NCBI RefSeq assembly: GCF_012926615.1
Contig: NZ_JABBNU010000005.1
Span: 310,001-374,000, forward strand
Source: Marinigracilibium pacificum
GTDB lineage: Bacteria; Bacteroidota; Bacteroidia; Cytophagales; Cyclobacteriaceae
Direction of reading: 5' to 3'
DNA: 64,000 bases
Below, piece after piece: positions 57,601 through 64,000 of this stretch. The translations under genes were made by a program, and so were the position numbers. Under the pieces are notes generated by a model. That model saw only the letters and a list, made by a program, of their open reading frames with translations. It had not been told where the DNA came from and searched no databases. Every line of letters begins with the position of its first letter. Position 1 is the stretch's first letter.

Positions 57601-58089
57601 ACCATTGACTGTTCCCTTTTCTACTACTGTTACTCCAATTAGCGGCAAGCCTTTTTCATCAGTTATTTTACCATTAACTATTAAGTCAGTAATATTTATC
57701 GAAACCTTTTCTTCTGATTTTTCCGTTTCACTAATGTAGACTCCAATACTATTATTGGTTTGTCTGAATTTTAACCCTTTTTGATTGGATATCTCAAGTA
57801 ATATCTTTTCTACTGATGCATTTTTAAAATGCAGGCTAACTGGAGAATTTAAGTTGATTTTATTACTACTATAACTGAAATGATAATCAGTTATATTTTC
57901 AATTTCATTGAAAACATCGATTAATTTTAAGTTATCAAGTTCAAGGGAAATTTCAACTTCTTTGATGCTTTTAACTTGTGCGTTTGTAGGCTCTGCGAAT
58001 GCAATATTCAATGTAAAAACCAGGCCTAAAAATGCCCTTATAGACAGTTTTGTTACCATAAAAATGGTTTTACTAAAATTAAATTTCAT
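54613..58089 (-). CDS. SusC/RagA-family TonB-dependent transporter with STN domain
   Basis: The 1158-residue protein has a signal peptide (about 1-32). An STN (secretin/TonB short N-terminal) domain at about 50-115 is followed by a carboxypeptidase-like Ig domain (GKITDEKGLPLIGVTVVEKGT), a plug (DQGIQGRVPGVQVTQSSAEPGG...IRGINS) and a 22-strand barrel ending in GYPMARIYRLGVNFNL. It imports glycan fragments with energy from TonB. The STN domain is the part that signals to FecR, matching the adjacent FecR and sigma genes. The susD gene follows. Confidence 0.96.
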   Translation of the reverse strand: MKFNFSKTIFMVTKLSIRAFLGLVFTLNIAFAEPTNAQVKSIKEVEISLELDNLKLIDVFNEIENITDYHFSYSSNKINLNSPVSLHFKNASVEKILLEISNQKGLKFRQTNNSIGVYISETEKSEEKVSINITDLIVNGKITDEKGLPLIGVTVVEKGTVNGTVSDVNGNYSLQVANDATLVFSFIGFISQEIKVDARSELNVQMIEDVESLSEVVVIGYGEVKREDLTGSIGTVSQKEIKQLAVISLDQGIQGRVPGVQVTQSSAEPGGGVSVRIRGINSINGTNEPLYVIDGIPIINNDGAVAASNGGRGNVASNALSSINPNDIQSMEILKDASATAIYGARGANGVVIITTTKGKAGKTNVNFDSYYGVQSVANTYDLADAQTYAKWANEFALNQGESPYFSEQQIDSLGSAGTDWQDEIYRTAPIQNHQISVSGGNNKTTFYMSTNYFKQDGVVKESSFERVTLRLNLDHYVNDKLKIGNSLMLSGLQNRRVPTNGNSDGATAAAQSALPIMPVYNQDGSYMLIQDFQQLVPDNLMIADVQPNPVSKIRETTDIERTNTVLANIYAQYELLEGLKFKVSVGANISDRGRDTYFSQLSDEGRNAGGRAIVGNSERRIFLNENTLSYNRLFGKHEIQGVAGFTAQYENLSNNFIANSGFGIDDADLNINDIGSGTQVGGPTVNSFKSEESLASFLARIVYSYDDRYLFTFTSRADGSSKFSKGNKWGFFPSAAIGWKISNEDFMSGMTKINNLKIRGSYGQSGFQEINPYQSLAQYRSQNYSFDNTQVVGYEPLIPASSDLSWQTTEQLDIGLDVGLFSNRLTFSADYYIKNTSDLLLFINLPANTGYSSPLALNIGEVRNTGWEFSLGTNLDIGELMWSSNLNFSGNKNEVLSLGSQQRIFGGQISSDRKDDGNLTQVGEPVGVFFGYRTDGIFANDSEVEAHTSIVDGVAVQIQPNAKAGERRFVDVNGDGRIDGDDRVEIGDPYPEFIFGWSNNLYYKNFDLSFFFQGTYGNEILNVASEVLRENDPETNILVERYTDRWTPDNLGAKYPKAGAQNPISGGSGGFGDYTVEDGSYLRLRDVTLGFTPKLDNVKWISRVRIYASIQNAFTITNYSGVNPENSSFGQNATNFGIDVGGYPMARIYRLGVNFNL

Positions 58090-58096
58090 ATCTTTG
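58089..58096 (+). promoter_or_regulatory. Plus-strand -7 element overlapping the susC start codon
   Basis: TATCTTTG is an exact TAnnTTTG match on the strand opposite susC and lies 77 bases before the hairpin at 58174. No exact -33 TTG is found at the right distance. Confidence 0.35.
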
Positions 58097-58099
58097 GAT

Positions 58100-58203
58100 T
58101 AGTTTATTAAAATAAATTACCGATGAAATATAAGTCCCCATTTGGACGTGATGGCTTATATCTCTTTTTGGGGCAGGGTATAATTCATTTACCCTGTTTT
58201 TTT
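58100..58203 (+). ncRNA. Candidate antisense RNA over the susC leader
   Basis: The susC-fecR gap has an intrinsic terminator on the plus strand (58174-58203) although both flanking genes are on the minus strand. A -7 element (58089-58096) stands at a distance that gives a transcript of about 100 nt, antisense to the susC 5' leader. DonS-type antisense RNAs of Bacteroides sit in the same place, between the anti-sigma gene and susC, and repress susC. Their presence here is inferred. Confidence 0.4.
58174..58203 (+). terminator. Plus-strand terminator between susC and fecR
   Basis: CAGGGTA and TACCCTG form a perfect 7-bp stem with a 9-base loop, followed by seven T residues on the plus strand. 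The minus-strand side lacks a T run, so it does not look like a fecR terminator. Confidence 0.7.
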
Positions 58204-58228
58204 GTGTTTTTCTTTCATGATTTTCAGT

Positions 58229-59245
58229 TTATTTAAAGGTTACTTTTTTATTTTCCATTGAATATTCTATTCCTAAGGAAAAAGAAATAGACTGCAATAC
58301 ATTTACCAGAGGCTCCTTTTCAAACCTTCCGGAAAACTTCAATTTATGATGAGTTGGTTTTAATGAGATTTCAACGTCATACCACTCTTCTAATTCTTCC
58401 GCTACCTGATGCAAATCCTTATTATTAAATTCTAATATACCCTCAGTCCAAAGCACTTTCTTTTCAGCATCAATTTGCGTTGGTTGAGAAATACCAGTCG
58501 TTTCATTAAATATCACTCTTTGATTTGGCAGTAGCATTTGATAATTCCCCTCCTCTTCCTCAACTTTAACCTTACCTTCTACCAGTATTATTTCTAACTC
58601 GCTTAAATTGGTATTTATATTAAACGCTGTCCCTAATGCTGTCGTGAAAACATTCGCCGATTTAACTACAAAGGGGCTTGTAGTATCTTTTGCAACCTGA
58701 AAAAAAGCCTCCCCTTTAAGCTCCAGAAACCTAGATTCATTATAATTACTGTAATAAGTAATCGAACTGCTTGAATTAAGATTTACTTTTGAACCATCTG
58801 GAAGAAGAATTACTGATTTTTGACCTCTAGGATTAATTTTAACATACTTCTTAATCTCTACCTCTGCCATTTCCTGTTTAAAAGAAATATCTGCATAATT
58901 TAAAAGTGCATATATGCCAAATGCAGCTATCAATACTAATGCCACACTTGCTGCATATCTTAACCAATTGCTGGAATATGAACTTTGGCTCTTATTGGAT
59001 TTAACAGTTCGTGTTATGATGTTTTTGAGTAACTTATCTTTATTTTCTTCATCTAATTTCGCATTATCGAATCGAATTAGAAGAATTGCTTCACGTGCTG
59101 TTTGAACTGCCTCACGCTCAAGTTCCCCTTTGTTCATCCAGTTATTCCAGAAATAATTACTTTCTTCCGATGGTGATAAAACCCATTTTTTAAACTCTGG
59201 TGACAGCAAAAGCTCTTTTACAATATCGGTTTTAATTTGTTTCAT
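58229..59245 (-). CDS. FecR-family anti-sigma factor
   Basis: The 338-residue protein has a cytoplasmic N-terminal sigma-binding part (FKKWVLSPSEESNYFWNNWM near 18), one membrane helix (about 98-116) and a periplasmic FecR domain (KINPRGQKSVILLPDGSKVNLNSSSSITY near 132, then ELKGEAFFQVAKDTTSPFVV). The C-terminal DUF4974-type domain is LEFNNKDLHQVAEELEEWYDVEI. It holds the adjacent sigma factor until the SusC STN domain reports substrate. It is downstream of the sigma gene on the same strand, with 224 bases between them. Confidence 0.95.
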   Translation of the reverse strand: MKQIKTDIVKELLLSPEFKKWVLSPSEESNYFWNNWMNKGELEREAVQTAREAILLIRFDNAKLDEENKDKLLKNIITRTVKSNKSQSSYSSNWLRYAASVALVLIAAFGIYALLNYADISFKQEMAEVEIKKYVKINPRGQKSVILLPDGSKVNLNSSSSITYYSNYNESRFLELKGEAFFQVAKDTTSPFVVKSANVFTTALGTAFNINTNLSELEIILVEGKVKVEEEEGNYQMLLPNQRVIFNETTGISQPTQIDAEKKVLWTEGILEFNNKDLHQVAEELEEWYDVEISLKPTHHKLKFSGRFEKEPLVNVLQSISFSLGIEYSMENKKVTFK

Positions 59246-59264
59246 TTAATTGACCCAACATTTT

Positions 59265-59294
59265 GGAACATTCGTCGTTATTTATGTTCCTTTT
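59265..59294 (+). other. Stem-loop in the sigma-fecR gap
   Basis: GGAACAT and ATGTTCC form a perfect 7-bp stem with a 12-base loop, followed on the plus strand by TTTT. It lies 20 bases upstream of the fecR start. It could be a weak plus-strand terminator or a structure in the fecR leader. Confidence 0.3.
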
Positions 59295-59469
59295 AATTAG
59301 ATAATCCAAAAACTGATCAAACGATACCAAAATTTTTAATCTTTTTTAAAATAAAAAATTTAAATTATTGATTATCAGTATTTTAAATATTAATAGAATA
59401 AATTGAAATGAATTACTTAGTAGGATATGCTAAAATTTTATTTAGCTATTTTTTATATTTGAAAGCTTT

Positions 59470-60096
59470 TTAAGCCAAAAAAACAAGAGTAAAATTAAAA
59501 TTCCCTTTTAGTTTCTTAAGGATTTTATAAACTGACCTTCTTGCAGAAGAAATATAGTTATAGCCCATTAAATCGGCTATTTGCGAATAACTAAAATCTT
59601 GATAATAATAGTAATAAAGTATTTCCCGCTCTTCATGCTTTAATTTTTGTATAGCCTTATTTAATCTATTTAATTGATCTTCCTTGAATTGTCTGTCAAT
59701 CAACTTAGTATCAAAGGCAAGTTCAACTGCAAATGAGTTATTTACAATTTCATCATATGAAGCTCTTTTATCTCTTTTCAACGCTTTAAAAATTCTTCTT
59801 CTAAATGCTTTTACAAGATAAAATTTTATATTGTCGATTTGAGATAAATGTGATTTCCTCTCCCTTAAATCAATAAAAAAATCTTGTAAACAGTCTTTGA
59901 TTAAGTCAGTATCTTTCGTCAGTTGAATACCTATGTTAAAAAGGACATTTACATACATTTTGTAAATGTGAATAAATGCTCCATCGTCACCGTCTTTAAA
60001 AAGTGCCCAAACTTCATAATCTGTCTTCCCCTCAAAAACAGATTGCCTTTTTTCTGAGGAATTTTCAGTAAAATCTATAAACTGTTTTTTAATCAA
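59470..60096 (-). CDS. ECF-type RNA polymerase sigma factor
   Basis: The 208-residue protein has region 2 (DGAFIHIYKMYVNVLFNIGIQLTKDTDLIKDCLQDFFIDL, about 37-76) and region 4 (LNKAIQKLKHEEREILYYYYYQDFSYSQIADLMGY, about 145-180, helix-turn-helix). It lacks region 3, as in FecI-like sigmas of utilization loci. It should transcribe the susC operon when released by FecR. A poly-Tyr stretch (YYYYY) before the helix-turn-helix is unusual but fits the helix. Confidence 0.92.
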   Translation of the reverse strand: MIKKQFIDFTENSSEKRQSVFEGKTDYEVWALFKDGDDGAFIHIYKMYVNVLFNIGIQLTKDTDLIKDCLQDFFIDLRERKSHLSQIDNIKFYLVKAFRRRIFKALKRDKRASYDEIVNNSFAVELAFDTKLIDRQFKEDQLNRLNKAIQKLKHEEREILYYYYYQDFSYSQIADLMGYNYISSARRSVYKILKKLKGNFNFTLVFLA

Positions 60097-60876
60097 AAAT
60101 TTGATGATTTTTAAGCGTGGAAACTAAATATCGAATGGGATTCATAAGAAATATAATTACCTAGATAGTAATAAAAATTTACAAAATCAATGAATTCAAA
60201 CGATTGTTTTTAATTCAAAAGGTGACAATAACTTGATTGGATTGTTTAATAATTGCCGTTAGGTTTATGTAAGGCACTTCAAAAAGTTAAATTAAATTGG
60301 TTTGTTGAAAAAATCATTTTAGATGGGGATTTTTTATTGCAATCCTACTTTAATAAAAAACCTTTTCTTATATCAGGAAAAAAATTTTAAACTTTTATGA
60401 TTTTACATTTAGCTGTTAGGTCAGAAATTGGATAAAAATATCTGTCGTTACACAATGCAATTTCATCAAAATGACTTTTAGATTAAAAACTTGAGGACTT
60501 AGAATAGGAGAAAACTTAATTCAGCTAATTTTTAAATCTTAAACCGACATACATTTAGGAATTTTAAATTAGACTATAACATTTTTACAAAACTCTGTCC
60601 ACGGTCGAATCTTTTATAAATCTATTTAAAGTTGCAGAATTATATGTAGCTAGAAGGACAAACAATATCAAGAAAATAGTTGAATTAAATCGATGGGCTT
60701 TAGTTAAGTTAAACTCGATAATTGGATGGATACATATTAACTTGACCTCTTAGAAGTTCAGATTAAAAGTGGTTAATTTTTGATCAGAAAATCCATCAAC
60801 AAAAATTAGCTTCGCCTTTACTATCGCTCAACCGACTTTTTATTTTCATTCCCATAGCGCAAGCACTGGGAATATA
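60097..60876. other. Gene-free region before the utilization locus
   Basis: The stretch of about 780 bases is AT-rich and has no supported gene. An open stretch at 60580-60729 has no start codon, so I do not call it. It probably holds the sigma gene's promoter, but no TAnnTTTG box with a matching -33 stood out. Confidence 0.4.
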
Positions 60877-60880
60877 AAAT

Positions 60881-60910
60881 AAAAAAGCCGGGCACTTTTG
60901 TGCTCGGCTT
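60881..60910 (-). terminator. tRNA-Ser terminator
   Basis: On the minus strand an 11-bp stem (AAGCCGAGCAC with GTGCCCGGCTT, one mismatch or wobble) with a 4-base loop is followed by TTTTTT. It starts 8 bases after the tRNA. Confidence 0.85.
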
Positions 60911-60917
60911 TTGGTTG

Positions 60918-61002
<85 letters not shown>

Positions 61003-61084
61003 TCGTGATCTATCCCGTCTGTTTGTTAACGGGAGTGCAAATATAAATACAGAATTAAACTACGCCAATATTTTAGCAAAAATT

Positions 61085-62020
61085 TTAATCATAATCTTCA
61101 TGTTTTGCTTTGTCTATACTCGCATTTAGCTCAAAACCAAGGAGAAAGATAATTGATAAAATATACAAATAAACCATGATTGCTATCAGCGCCCCAATCG
61201 AACCATAGAATTTGTTATATGTCCCGAAGTTATTAATGTAAAATGAAAACCCTATCGAGGCCAACATAAGTGACACCGATGCAAATAAAGCCCCCGGACT
61301 AAGAAACTTCAACTTACTATGCATACTAGGTGCAAAATGATAAATAGAGGCAATCGTCAACAAGAATACCACAAACAAAATCACATATCTTAATATGCCA
61401 AAAATGAGAAAGGTCTTATCATCGATGAAAATTATATCCATTTCATCGAGAATTTTAATTACATATTGAGCAACAATCAATAAACCAGTCGCAACAATCA
61501 ATCCCAATGCCAACATAAAGGTAAGTCCCAGACCTATTAATCTGGTTTTTAAAAATCCTCTCTTCTCAATTGTCCTATGAATACTATTAAAAGCAGACAT
61601 TAAAGAAACCATACCATTAGAAGAAAGAAACAATGAACTTATCAAACCAATACTCAAGAGTCCGCCACGCTGCTTACTAATTATATCCTCAATGGTTGCA
61701 CTGGTAAATTCATATACACTTTCAGGCATATTCTCATTGAGAAATTCCATTACATTCTGGGTAAAATCAATCTCACCGGTATTGATATATGGAATCAAGG
61801 TAAACAACACGATAATAGCCGGAAATATTGCCAAAGTAAAACTAAACGCAACACTACTGGCCTTTTCTGAAATCCTATCTCTTTGTAACTTCCTGACTAA
61901 TATAATGATAACAGAGTAAAAAGATATGTCATGCCTTTTGAGGCGCTTTTCTTTCAGTCTCCTTATCGCTTTTCGATAAGCTTCAGATTTTACTATATGT
62001 CGTTCGACCTTTTTTCTCAT
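61085..62020 (-). CDS. YihY/virulence factor BrkB family membrane protein
   Basis: The 311-residue protein has six membrane helices with YihY-family features: [26 protein letters not shown] near 55, the loop [27 protein letters not shown] and the C-terminal [28 protein letters not shown]. It was formerly misannotated as ribonuclease BN. The transport role is not established. It starts at the base where the thioesterase stop ends (TAATG), so the two are coupled. Confidence 0.9.
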   Translation of the reverse strand: MRKKVERHIVKSEAYRKAIRRLKEKRLKRHDISFYSVIIILVRKLQRDRISEKASSVAFSFTLAIFPAIIVLFTLIPYINTGEIDFTQNVMEFLNENMPESVYEFTSATIEDIISKQRGGLLSIGLISSLFLSSNGMVSLMSAFNSIHRTIEKRGFLKTRLIGLGLTFMLALGLIVATGLLIVAQYVIKILDEMDIIFIDDKTFLIFGILRYVILFVVFLLTIASIYHFAPSMHSKLKFLSPGALFASVSLMLASIGFSFYINNFGTYNKFYGSIGALIAIMVYLYILSIIFLLGFELNASIDKAKHEDYD

Positions 62021-62424
62021 TAATAGTACTTATCAAACAGTTCAATAAGCTTCTTTGGTGGTCTGCATGGTTTCCCGGTTTCCTTATCAACAACCACCAG
62101 TGTGGTACTACCCTCAGTCAGTAGCTTACCATCTTCGTTCAATATCTCGTACTCAAAATAAAACTTTAAACTTGGTTTCACAGGAATTTTCACAATAACC
62201 TTTAAATGATCATCATACTTACCTGGAGCAAGGTATTTAAACTGACTATCAAGAACTGGAAGCATGTATCCTTCCTCTTCCAACTGCTTATAACTATAGC
62301 CCAGAGCTCGTAATGCCTCAACACGTCCTACCTCGAAATACATGGCATAATTCCCGTAATATACATATCCCATCTGATCAGTTTCGGCATATCTGACCCT
62401 AATATTTGTTTCGTGAGTATACAT
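62020..62424 (-). CDS. Acyl-CoA thioesterase, YbgC type
   Basis: The 134-residue hot-dog-fold enzyme has the signature VRYAETDQMGYVYYGNYAMYFEVGRVEALR at 10-39, including the catalytic Asp of ETDQMG, and a C-terminal strand TTLVVVDKETGKPCRPPK. It hydrolyses short or medium acyl-CoA thioesters. It lies 1 base after mltG and overlaps the YihY start by one base, so mltG, this gene and the YihY gene form an operon. Confidence 0.92.
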   Translation of the reverse strand: MYTHETNIRVRYAETDQMGYVYYGNYAMYFEVGRVEALRALGYSYKQLEEEGYMLPVLDSQFKYLAPGKYDDHLKVIVKIPVKPSLKFYFEYEILNEDGKLLTEGSTTLVVVDKETGKPCRPPKKLIELFDKYY

Positions 62425-62425
62425 A

Positions 62426-63463
62426 TTACCTGTAAATTTTTGCTCTGTCTAAAGCTCTTTGATACTTATTGGCATTTCGTAAGTGTTCTGATAATGAAGA
62501 AGCAAAATCATGATATCCTGAAAAATCCGGTCTTGCACAGAAATAATAATAACCATGATCTTCATAATTCAACACTCCCTCCAGTGACTTTATCTCAGGA
62601 CAATTTATTGGCCCTGGAGGTAAGCCTGCATACATATAGGTATTATAAGGAGAGTCAATTTCTTTATGCTTGTTTAATACTCTTTTAATAGTAAAATCAC
62701 CAAGAGCAAATTTTAAAGTAGGGTCTGCCTGTAAAAGCATTCCTTTTTTCAGCCTGTTAATATAAACACCTGCAATTTTAGGATATTCATCAGGTTTATT
62801 GCTTTCTTCCTGAATAATTCCTGCTAGAGTAGCAACTTCTAAAGGAGTCAAACCAGCTTTTGAGGCTTTAGCTAACCTTTCTTCATTCCAGAAGCGATCA
62901 TATTCAGATTTCATTCGATCAAATAATTCTTCAGGAGTTGCTGTCCAATATACTTCATAAGTATTTGGGATAAACATTGCCAGAATTGTCGACTCTGTAA
63001 AACCAACTTTTTGTAATAACTCCGGATTATTTAAGGCTTTCAGGAATGTGACAGAATCTATCTCAAGATTATCTGTTATTTTCCCTGCAAGGTCTTCTTT
63101 AAATCTCACATTATTAAACGTAATTCTAATAGGTGTCTGTGCTCCACTTCTTAACAACCTGATAGCTTCAAGGTTAGTCATATTTGGCGTGAGCAAATAT
63201 CTCCCGGGCTTCATATTCTCATCATAATCAAGAATAGCCTTAGCTACAAAGCCAAATGAGGCAGGGTCCTCAATAACTTTATCATTAAAAAGTTGCTTTA
63301 AAAAATTGGTAAAGTCAGTACTATCTGAAACATAAACCACCTTAGCGTCTCTTTCAACCAGGACATTTGGTGTATACAACATTTGATACACATAAAGTGA
63401 AAACGTAGAAAGGATCACCGTCCCGGCAACCAAAGCAAAAATTAATCTTTTTCGTATTTTCAT
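62426..63463 (-). CDS. mltG: Endolytic transglycosylase MltG
   Basis: The 345-residue protein has a short cytoplasmic start, one membrane helix (about 7-27), a LysM-like region (about 35-115, with FNNVRFKEDLAGKI) and the YceG domain: IPNTYEVYWTATPEELFDRM near 165, then LATLAGIIQEESNKPDEYPKIAGVYINRLKKGM near 211 with the catalytic Glu, and ADPTLKFALGD and SPYNTYMYAGLPPGPI. It cleaves nascent peptidoglycan strands and sets their length. It heads a three-gene operon. Confidence 0.95.
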   Translation of the reverse strand: MKIRKRLIFALVAGTVILSTFSLYVYQMLYTPNVLVERDAKVVYVSDSTDFTNFLKQLFNDKVIEDPASFGFVAKAILDYDENMKPGRYLLTPNMTNLEAIRLLRSGAQTPIRITFNNVRFKEDLAGKITDNLEIDSVTFLKALNNPELLQKVGFTESTILAMFIPNTYEVYWTATPEELFDRMKSEYDRFWNEERLAKASKAGLTPLEVATLAGIIQEESNKPDEYPKIAGVYINRLKKGMLLQADPTLKFALGDFTIKRVLNKHKEIDSPYNTYMYAGLPPGPINCPEIKSLEGVLNYEDHGYYYFCARPDFSGYHDFASSLSEHLRNANKYQRALDRAKIYR

Positions 63464-63470
63464 ATTACCA

Positions 63471-63478
63471 CAAAATTA
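63471..63478 (-). promoter_or_regulatory. -7 element of mltG
   Basis: TAATTTTG on the minus strand matches TAnnTTTG and lies 7 bases before the mltG start, again with a very short leader. No clear -33 TTG is present. Confidence 0.4.
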
Positions 63479-63524
63479 GTATTTTTCTTTTTACATACTA
63501 TCAGCCAGTCAAACTCCTTAACAA

Positions 63525-64000
63525 ATGGAAGCAAAATTAATACAAATACATCCGGACAATCCTAATCCTAAAAAGATAAAGGAGGTTGCACAAGTACTTT
63601 CAGAAGGAGGAGTTGTTATATACCCTACAGACACTGTATATGGAATGGGTTGTGATTTAACTAACAGCAAAGCCATTGAAAGAGTGTGTCGTATAAAGCA
63701 GGTTTCATCTAAAAAACTTGATCTGTCATTTATCTGTTATGATCTTTCACACATCAGTGAATATGCCAAAAACATTGATAATAGCACTTTCAAGCTAATG
63801 AAAAGAGCGCTACCAGGGCCTTACACTTTCATACTTAATGCATCGAGTAAAGTTCCGAAAATTCTAAACGTAAAAAAGAAAACTGTTGGTATACGTGTAC
63901 CTGATAATAATATCCCCAGAGAAATTGTCAACGAACTAGGCAATCCGATTATCACTACATCAATTAAAGATGAAGATGAAATTATCGAATACAGTACTGA
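63525..64000 (+). CDS. L-threonylcarbamoyladenylate synthase family (YciO/Sua5), 3' end outside window
   Basis: A frame from ATG 63525 stays open to the window edge (158 residues visible). The SUA5/YciO/YrdC fold is clear: [21 protein letters not shown] near 25 is the nucleotide/threonine entry, followed by [14 protein letters not shown] (KR-x-K motif region), [15 protein letters not shown] and [12 protein letters not shown] near 97. VGIRVPDN and PIITTSI follow. The wording [14 protein letters not shown] is nearer to YciO than to TsaC, so it may be a paralog and not the t6A enzyme itself. It is divergent from mltG. Confidence 0.88.
   Translation, partial: MEAKLIQIHPDNPNPKKIKEVAQVLSEGGVVIYPTDTVYGMGCDLTNSKAIERVCRIKQVSSKKLDLSFICYDLSHISEYAKNIDNSTFKLMKRALPGPYTFILNASSKVPKILNVKKKTVGIRVPDNNIPREIVNELGNPIITTSIKDEDEIIEYST

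Noticed and set aside
54613-58089. CRISPR, prophage or transposon signals near the utilization locus
   Set aside because: No repeat-spacer pattern, integrase, transposase or phage gene was seen. The locus itself is not obviously flanked by att-like repeats; the tRNA-Ser nearby has no partial duplicate visible here.
60580-60729. Open stretch of about 50 codons in the gap before the sigma gene
   Set aside because: It has no start codon and no recognisable similarity, and AT-rich DNA gives such stretches by chance.

Overview
The window is from the chromosome of a marine-type Bacteroidota bacterium, most likely in the order Cytophagales. The evidence is SusC/SusD and FecR/ECF-sigma genes, type IX secretion (T9SS) sorting domains of both type A and type B, a PorP/SprF protein, the Bacteroidota -7 promoter element TAnnTTTG in front of several genes, a separate heptose-7-phosphate kinase gene, and AT-rich intergenic DNA. 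No insertion sequence, prophage, integrase or CRISPR array was seen.

Layout. 1-8.8 kb: the tail of an FAD/Fe-S oxidoreductase, a DinB protein, a candidate small RNA, dnaK, and then a forward block of prfC, an RluA-type pseudouridine synthase, an NTF2-like secreted protein, pabB, pabC and a small membrane protein. 8.8-12.8 kb: atpC-atpD split from the rest of the ATP synthase genes, a 72-residue orphan, an orphan sensor kinase and a small secreted protein. 12.8-24.9 kb: an ABC-2 exporter pair, a subtilisin-like lipoprotein, a toast-rack-like secreted protein, dnaJ, grpE, obg, adk, hpt, an M42-like aminopeptidase, upp, a small membrane protein and sdaA alpha. 24.9-36.7 kb: hemE, trkH-hldA-aspC, recR, clpS, a sodium:solute symporter, an alkyltransferase-like protein, a beta-barrel protein, a small secreted protein and an S9 peptidase. 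36.7-47 kb is an accessory region: a structured RNA candidate, a STAS-like protein, a LipL32-family protein, a SprF-like protein downstream of a 1148-residue FG-GAP/HYR protein with a type B T9SS tail, and a TPR histidine kinase/LuxR regulator pair flanked by two related four-helix membrane proteins. 47-60.1 kb: one polysaccharide utilization locus read on the minus strand (ECF sigma, FecR, SusC with STN domain, SusD, T9SS-secreted WD40/CBM protein, enolase-superfamily lipoprotein, GH2 beta-glucuronidase-like enzyme). 60.9-64 kb: tRNA-Ser(UGA), a YihY protein, a thioesterase, mltG and a partial YciO/Sua5 gene.

How the genes work together. dnaK and grpE-dnaJ lie 14 kb apart, but both carry a perfect TGACA-N3-TGTCA palindrome upstream, which suggests shared stress control. 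The utilization locus reads as a trans-envelope signalling unit: the SusC STN domain talks to FecR, FecR to the sigma factor, and the sigma factor back to susCD. A forward-strand terminator and -7 element over the susC leader suggest a DonS-like antisense RNA. GH2, the enolase-superfamily member and the CBM protein point to a uronic-acid-containing glycan, which is an inference.

The observations I rate highest are the possible antisense RNA at susC, a DnaJ that has lost exactly one of its two zinc centres, and a clear LipL32-family protein in a Bacteroidota genome.
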